From assembly GCF_946479715.1 (NCBI RefSeq), contig NZ_CAMLHF010000203.1, positions 1 to 9,856 on the forward strand: 9,856 nt of DNA, in the 5' to 3' direction. The position numbers and the translations under genes are program-made. The notes under the pieces were generated by a model. That model ran no database searches. It was not told the DNA's origin and saw only the letters and a list, made by a program, of their open reading frames with translations. The stretch is from an uncultured Pedobacter sp. GTDB taxonomy: Bacteria; Bacteroidota; Bacteroidia; Sphingobacteriales; Sphingobacteriaceae. Below, one piece after another: positions 5,910 to 9,856 of this stretch. Positions within the stretch are counted from its first letter, which is position 1; every line of letters begins with the position of its first letter.

Positions 5910-8900
5910 ATGAATAACAATTACGCCATTTTAATAGCTAAAGTTAATGAGTTTACGCAAAAGTTTTATCTAAATAAGCTATTGCGGGGATCTATCTATG
6001 CGGCAGCTTTGCTTCTTTTGGGTTATCTTTTCCTCTTTCTGTTTGTCTATTATGCAAACCCTGGCGTAGGTACTAAAACCGTCCTTTTTTTCTCATCTAT
6101 CGTATTTTCAGTAGCAGTAATATCATTTTTCATTATAAAACCGGCCCTTTCTTACTTCAAACTCAGCAAAAATCTAAGTATCGAAGAAGCGGCTACATTA
6201 ATTGGCGATCATTTTTTTAATGTAAAAGATAAGTTACTAAATACCCTTCAGCTTCAGGCGCTTGCCAATCAACACCCAAACAACAATCAATTAATCTTAG
6301 CCGGGATCGATCAGAAAATAATGGAACTCAGACCCGTTCCTTTTGCAAGTGCAATCAAACTAAAAGACAACAAAAAGTACATTAAATACTTCCTTATACC
6401 CCTCTCCGTTATCCTGCTAATTGGAATAATTGCCCCAGCCATCTTAAAAGAGGGGACGAGCAGTTTTGTTCAGTACAATAAAGAAATTCTGCCTAAAGCT
6501 CCTTTTGATTTTGTAATGTTAAACAAAACCTTAATGGTTCCGCAGGGCGATGACTTTACGCTTAAACTTAAAACCACAGGAAACGAACTCCCTCAGGAAG
6601 TATATGTTTCAGATGGAACAAATACCTACAAATTAGAAAAAGAAGGCAATAACCGCTTTACTTATATATTCAAAAACCTACAAAAGAACAAAAATATTCA
6701 GTTCTCCGCTGGGGGCTTTAACTCTATTTCTCATACAATTGAGGTTAAACCCCGCCCTTCCGTACTCAATATCACCGCTAAACTCCAATACCCTTCTTAT
6801 CTAAACAAAAAAGAAGAATCCATTCAAAATGCAGGTGATTTATTAATCCCTGAAGGAACCGTAGTAACCTGGTTGTTAAATACCGAGAATAGTAGTGCAC
6901 TTAACTTTATCATTGGGGGCAAACAGTACGCTTTAAATTCTAACAGCAATACCTTTAGCTTTAGCAAAAAGTTGCAAGAAAATACAGGATATCAAATCAC
7001 GCCTAAAAATAGCTTTATAAACAGTAAAGACTCACTCTCTCATCAAATAGCTGTTATTAAGGACGAATTCCCTAACATCTCAATCGTAGAAACCCCAGAT
7101 TCAGTAAGCAGCAAGGCGCTATATTTTTCCGGGAATATATCAGACGATCATGGATTTAGTTCCCTCAAATTTCAATACAATATCAAAGAAAATGGTGTGC
7201 TAAAAAGCACTGTAACAAAATCCATTTCAATAAAGAAGAATCAACAGGAAGACGCATTTTTTTACCTATGGAATCTAAATGACACCCCTCTAAAGCCTGG
7301 ACAAGCTATTGAGTACTATTTTGAGGTAGCAGATAATGATGCGGTAAACGGGGCTAAAAAAACTAAATCAGCGATAAAAATATTCGAAGTTCCCACGCAA
7401 CAACAGGTTGCCGAAAAAATAAACCAGGGTAGCACAGAGCTAAAGCAGAAAATGGAAAAAACCATTAAGCTGGCCGCGGAAGTTGAAAAAGACAGTAAAA
7501 AGCTCGGGGAAACGCTGCTTGACAAGAAACAACTCTCTTTCGATGATAAAAAACAGATAGAACAACTCCTGGATAAGCAGCAGCAACTTGAAAAAGCCGT
7601 TGAGGAAATCAAGTCACTAAATGAAAAAAACACACTCCAAAAAGAAGAGAATAATGCTTTAAAAGACGAATTAATGGAGAAGCAAAAGAAGATTGATGAC
7701 CTGTTCAACAATGTTCTTAATGAAAAAACCAAAGAACTTCTTCAAAAGCTTCAAAGCCTAATGGATGAGAACAACAAGGATCAGACTCAAAACGAGCTGT
7801 CTAAAATGCAGATGGACAACAAATCTTTAAAGAATGAACTTGACAGGATATTAGAGCTCTACAAACAATTGGAATTCGAACAGAATCTAAAAAACAATAC
7901 TGACAGGCTTAATGACCTTGCTAAAGAGCAAAAAGAATTATCTAAAAAAAGCGCAGAAAAAGACGCAGCGGCCGACAAGCTTAAGGAAGAACAGAAAAAA
8001 CTCTCTTCGGAATTCGATGACATTAAAAAAGAGCTGGAGAAACTAGATGAGAAAAACCAGCAAATGGAGCGCCCAAATCCATTTAAAAATCCTGAAAAAG
8101 AAACATCCGAAATCAAACAACAACAAAAGGACAGCGAGAACAAATTAGATCAAAACAATAAAAAAGATGCCTCTAAGAGTCAGCAGAAAGCGGCTGAACA
8201 AATGGAAAAGGTGGCCAAACAAATGGAGCAGATGCAGCAGGAATCTGCTGAAATGGAAAGCAACCTGAATATTGCCGAGCTGCGTCAGTTATTAAAAAAC
8301 CTCCTAAACACCTCTTTTGATCAGGAAAAGGTAATGCTGAACCTAAAAGGAATGAATAGCAATGACCCTCTTTATACCCAAAATGTACAGAAACAGCGCA
8401 GTATTAAAGACAATATGAAAACCATTGCCGATAGTTTATTCTCTTTAAGCAAAAGGGTGCCACAAATTGAAACTGCAGTTAATGAAGAAATGCAGAAGAT
8501 CAACTTCAATATTGACAAAAGTCTGGAAAACCTTGGAGAAAGAAATACTGCCATGGCAAACAGGAATCAGCAATATACCATGACATCAGTAAACAACCTT
8601 ACCTTAATGCTGAATGAAGCGCTGGATCAGGTGCAGAATATGAAGAAAAATGCCAAAGGTGGTGGACAAGGGAAAGGAAGCAGCATGCAGCAACTTCAGC
8701 AAATGCAAAAGCAACTTAACAACAACATGCAAAAAGCACGCGATCAACTTCAAAAGAATGGGAATAAAGGCAGTGTACCGAAAGGGCAAATGAGCCAGGA
8801 GTTTGCAAAAATGGCCCAGCAGCAACAAATGATAAGAGAAGCACTTCAGAAAATAAATCAGGAGCAAAATAAAGATGGAAAAAATGGGCTCGGAAACCTC

Positions 8901-9221
8901 AATCAAATGATCGAAGATATGAAGGCCACTGAAAGTGAATTAGTTAACAAAAAAATAGAACAGGAAACCCTTAATCGTCAAAAAACAATTCTTACAAAAC
9001 TACTTGATGCAGAGAATGCACAGCGGGAACAAGATCAGGATGCGAAAAGAGAGGCAAAAGCCGCTAAAGATTTCCCCCCTTCTTACAAACAGATGCTCGA
9101 GAAATTTAAAAAACTTCAGCAATCAGAAACTGAATGGCTACAGAAATTGCCGCCTGATTTAAACTTCTTCTATAAAAAGAAAATAACAGAGTACTTTAAA
9201 TTGCTAAATTCGCCCCAATAA
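5910..9221 (+). CDS. Large DUF4175-type membrane protein with long coiled-coil C-terminus
   Basis: This 1103-residue protein has no established biochemical role that I know of. Two TM segments (about 28-49 and 57-78) are followed by a cytoplasmic-looking helical stretch (SIEEAATLIGDHFFNVKDKLLNTLQL) and a third TM segment (about 157-179). Residues 190-495 are beta-rich and presumably extracytoplasmic, with Ig-like spacing (PRPSVLNITAKLQYPSYL, 281-298) and a conserved-looking SDDHGFSSLKFQY (411-423). From about 500 to 1080 it is almost wholly charged or Gln-rich coiled coil, interrupted by a Pro-containing break (RPNPFKNPEK, 721-730) and a Gly-rich linker (916-925). A short C-terminal motif, LPPDLNFFYKKKITEYFKLL (1080-1099), may be a docking tail. 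It precedes ybeY by 11 nt, an arrangement I recall from other Bacteroidota. DUF4175 membership rests on architecture and context, not on a search. A structural or envelope-tethering role is inference only. Confidence 0.82.
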   Translation: MNNNYAILIAKVNEFTQKFYLNKLLRGSIYAAALLLLGYLFLFLFVYYANPGVGTKTVLFFSSIVFSVAVISFFIIKPALSYFKLSKNLSIEEAATLIGDHFFNVKDKLLNTLQLQALANQHPNNNQLILAGIDQKIMELRPVPFASAIKLKDNKKYIKYFLIPLSVILLIGIIAPAILKEGTSSFVQYNKEILPKAPFDFVMLNKTLMVPQGDDFTLKLKTTGNELPQEVYVSDGTNTYKLEKEGNNRFTYIFKNLQKNKNIQFSAGGFNSISHTIEVKPRPSVLNITAKLQYPSYLNKKEESIQNAGDLLIPEGTVVTWLLNTENSSALNFIIGGKQYALNSNSNTFSFSKKLQENTGYQITPKNSFINSKDSLSHQIAVIKDEFPNISIVETPDSVSSKALYFSGNISDDHGFSSLKFQYNIKENGVLKSTVTKSISIKKNQQEDAFFYLWNLNDTPLKPGQAIEYYFEVADNDAVNGAKKTKSAIKIFEVPTQQQVAEKINQGSTELKQKMEKTIKLAAEVEKDSKKLGETLLDKKQLSFDDKKQIEQLLDKQQQLEKAVEEIKSLNEKNTLQKEENNALKDELMEKQKKIDDLFNNVLNEKTKELLQKLQSLMDENNKDQTQNELSKMQMDNKSLKNELDRILELYKQLEFEQNLKNNTDRLNDLAKEQKELSKKSAEKDAAADKLKEEQKKLSSEFDDIKKELEKLDEKNQQMERPNPFKNPEKETSEIKQQQKDSENKLDQNNKKDASKSQQKAAEQMEKVAKQMEQMQQESAEMESNLNIAELRQLLKNLLNTSFDQEKVMLNLKGMNSNDPLYTQNVQKQRSIKDNMKTIADSLFSLSKRVPQIETAVNEEMQKINFNIDKSLENLGERNTAMANRNQQYTMTSVNNLTLMLNEALDQVQNMKKNAKGGGQGKGSSMQQLQQMQKQLNNNMQKARDQLQKNGNKGSVPKGQMSQEFAKMAQQQQMIREALQKINQEQNKDGKNGLGNLNQMIEDMKATESELVNKKIEQETLNRQKTILTKLLDAENAQREQDQDAKREAKAAKDFPPSYKQMLEKFKKLQQSETEWLQKLPPDLNFFYKKKITEYFKLLNSPQ

Positions 9222-9232
9222 TTTATGATCTG

Positions 9233-9667
9233 ATGAGCAAACCGAGCATTAATTTTTTTACAGAAGACACCAATTATACCATAAAAAAGAAGACCGCTAT
9301 TAAGGATTGGCTCAAATCTGCCATTGCAGCAGAAGGATATCTTTTAAAGGAATTGAATTTCATACTTTGCTCTGACGAATATCTGCTGCGTATAAACCAG
9401 GATTACCTTAATCATGACACATATACTGATGTAATTACTTTTGACAACTCAGAAGAGCTTAAAACAATTGTGGGGGATATATTTATCAGCATTGAAAGAA
9501 TAAAGGAAAATGCGGCAACATTTAAGCACACCGTTGAGCAGGAATTGTGTAGGGTCATGATTCACGGAGCGCTTCATCTTTTAGGATATAAGGACAAAAC
9601 TAAAGCCTCAAAAACACTCATGACTGCGCGCGAAGACCATTATCTTGGGCTTTTATCTAACCCTTAA
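9233..9667 (+). CDS. ybeY: Endoribonuclease YbeY, 16S rRNA 3'-end maturation factor
   Basis: This is a zinc-dependent single-strand endoribonuclease acting in 16S rRNA 3'-end processing and ribosome quality control in the cytoplasm. The family core is visible: LNHDTYTDVITFD (59-71, equivalent to TNVLSFP), VGDIFISIERI (80-90), and the metal motif HGALHLLGYKD (111-121) with His111 and His115. In E. coli the motif ends GYDH with a third His; here the equivalent position is Asp121, followed by KTKAS and then MTAREDHYL, a form I recall as usual in Bacteroidota, so loss of activity is not implied. Its 144 residues are normal. It begins 11 nt after the DUF4175 stop and is almost certainly on the same transcript. 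No terminator is obvious after its stop. In related genomes mnmG often follows, but it is not in this window. Confidence 0.95.
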   Translation: MSKPSINFFTEDTNYTIKKKTAIKDWLKSAIAAEGYLLKELNFILCSDEYLLRINQDYLNHDTYTDVITFDNSEELKTIVGDIFISIERIKENAATFKHTVEQELCRVMIHGALHLLGYKDKTKASKTLMTAREDHYLGLLSNP

Positions 9668-9856
9668 TATTTGGCTGTTTTTAAGCTTTTTGCCGGGACT
9701 TGGCTTTTTTACAACATAAGTATTGGATTGCCCCCTGTTATTGCTTCTAAAGCCTGCTAATAAAGCCGTTTTTTAGCCCTTTTTATATTCAAAAGCATCA
9801 CTGTTCTTATTTTACGGAGCCAATTATAACATTTTCGTTACAATAAAGGCCCCTAA
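9668..9856. other. Terminal 189-bp stretch without a confident gene
   Basis: No standard gene, tRNA or good terminator is visible. A short direct repeat TAAAGCC occurs at 9748-9754 and 9761-9767. On the minus strand an open frame of 39 codons without ATG (9772 down to a stop at 9653-9655) lies one frame away from a 13-codon ORF starting with ATG at 9798-9796. The two would join if the six-T run at 9769-9774 were seven. The stretch may otherwise hold the promoter of whatever follows the window. Confidence 0.4.

Noticed and set aside
7316..8906. Several minus-strand Ser/Phe/Leu-rich open frames opposite the coiled-coil region
   Set aside because: They are reverse-strand images of Lys/Glu/Gln codons; composition is repetitive and no known domain appears, whereas the plus-strand frame is continuous and well structured.
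9225..9235. Micro-ORF ATG-ATC-TGA overlapping the ybeY ATG by one base, possible translational coupling
   Set aside because: Two codons only, no ribosome-binding site, and the 11-nt gap after the upstream stop already allows coupling; chance is the simplest reading.
9748..9767. Direct repeat TAAAGCC (13-bp spacing) after ybeY, considered as an operator or CRISPR-like repeat
   Set aside because: Only two exact 7-bp copies with unlike flanks; too short and few to support a repeat array or binding site.
1..9856. Search for a mobile element, defence island, toxin-antitoxin pair or biosynthetic cluster
   Set aside because: All confident genes are housekeeping or envelope proteins with similar base composition; no transposase, integrase, terminal repeats, tRNA or effector-like gene is visible.

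Overview
The window looks like a chromosomal housekeeping stretch from an AT-rich member of the Bacteroidota, most likely Sphingobacteriaceae (Pedobacter or a close relative). This placement is inferred from protein style: a cold-shock protein with KFFN in place of KWFN, a YbeY with the GYKDKT signature, a DUF4175 protein directly before ybeY, weak Shine-Dalgarno sequences, and Bacteroidota-type lipoproteins. No search could be run.

Region 1 (1-2405) deals with alanine and peptidoglycan. It holds the 3' end of an alanine dehydrogenase gene (ald), followed 8 nt later by an exported VanX/DdpX-type D-Ala-D-Ala dipeptidase. On the opposite strand, ending only 2 nt away, is a lipoprotein D,D-carboxypeptidase of the PBP4/DacB (S13) family. 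Together these could release D-Ala or D-Ala-D-Ala from the wall and feed alanine to pyruvate plus ammonia, though no racemase is visible here.

Region 2 (2406-4648) starts with a 29-bp divergent gap occupied largely by a perfect 19-bp palindrome. It is followed by a two-lobed retropepsin-like aspartyl protease with a C-terminal PDZ domain, and 18 nt later by an unrecognised lipoprotein whose C-terminus resembles a TonB C-terminal fold.

Region 3 (4649-5909) carries a 63-residue cold-shock protein with a strong intrinsic terminator. A convergent exported glycerophosphodiester phosphodiesterase follows. A 92-bp divergent gap then contains a second AT-rich palindrome, built from two opposed TAACTTTA boxes.

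Region 4 (5910-9856) has a very large DUF4175-type membrane protein (three N-terminal TM segments, beta-rich middle, roughly 580-residue Gln/Lys-rich coiled coil), then ybeY (16S rRNA maturation endonuclease) 11 nt downstream. The last 189 bp hold no certain gene. They do contain an antisense open frame that becomes about 48 codons long if one base is added in a six-T run.

I saw no transposon, phage, CRISPR, RNA gene, toxin-antitoxin or defence locus. The least explained items are the DUF4175 protein, the TonB-C-like lipoprotein, the two palindromes between divergent genes and the terminal antisense frame.
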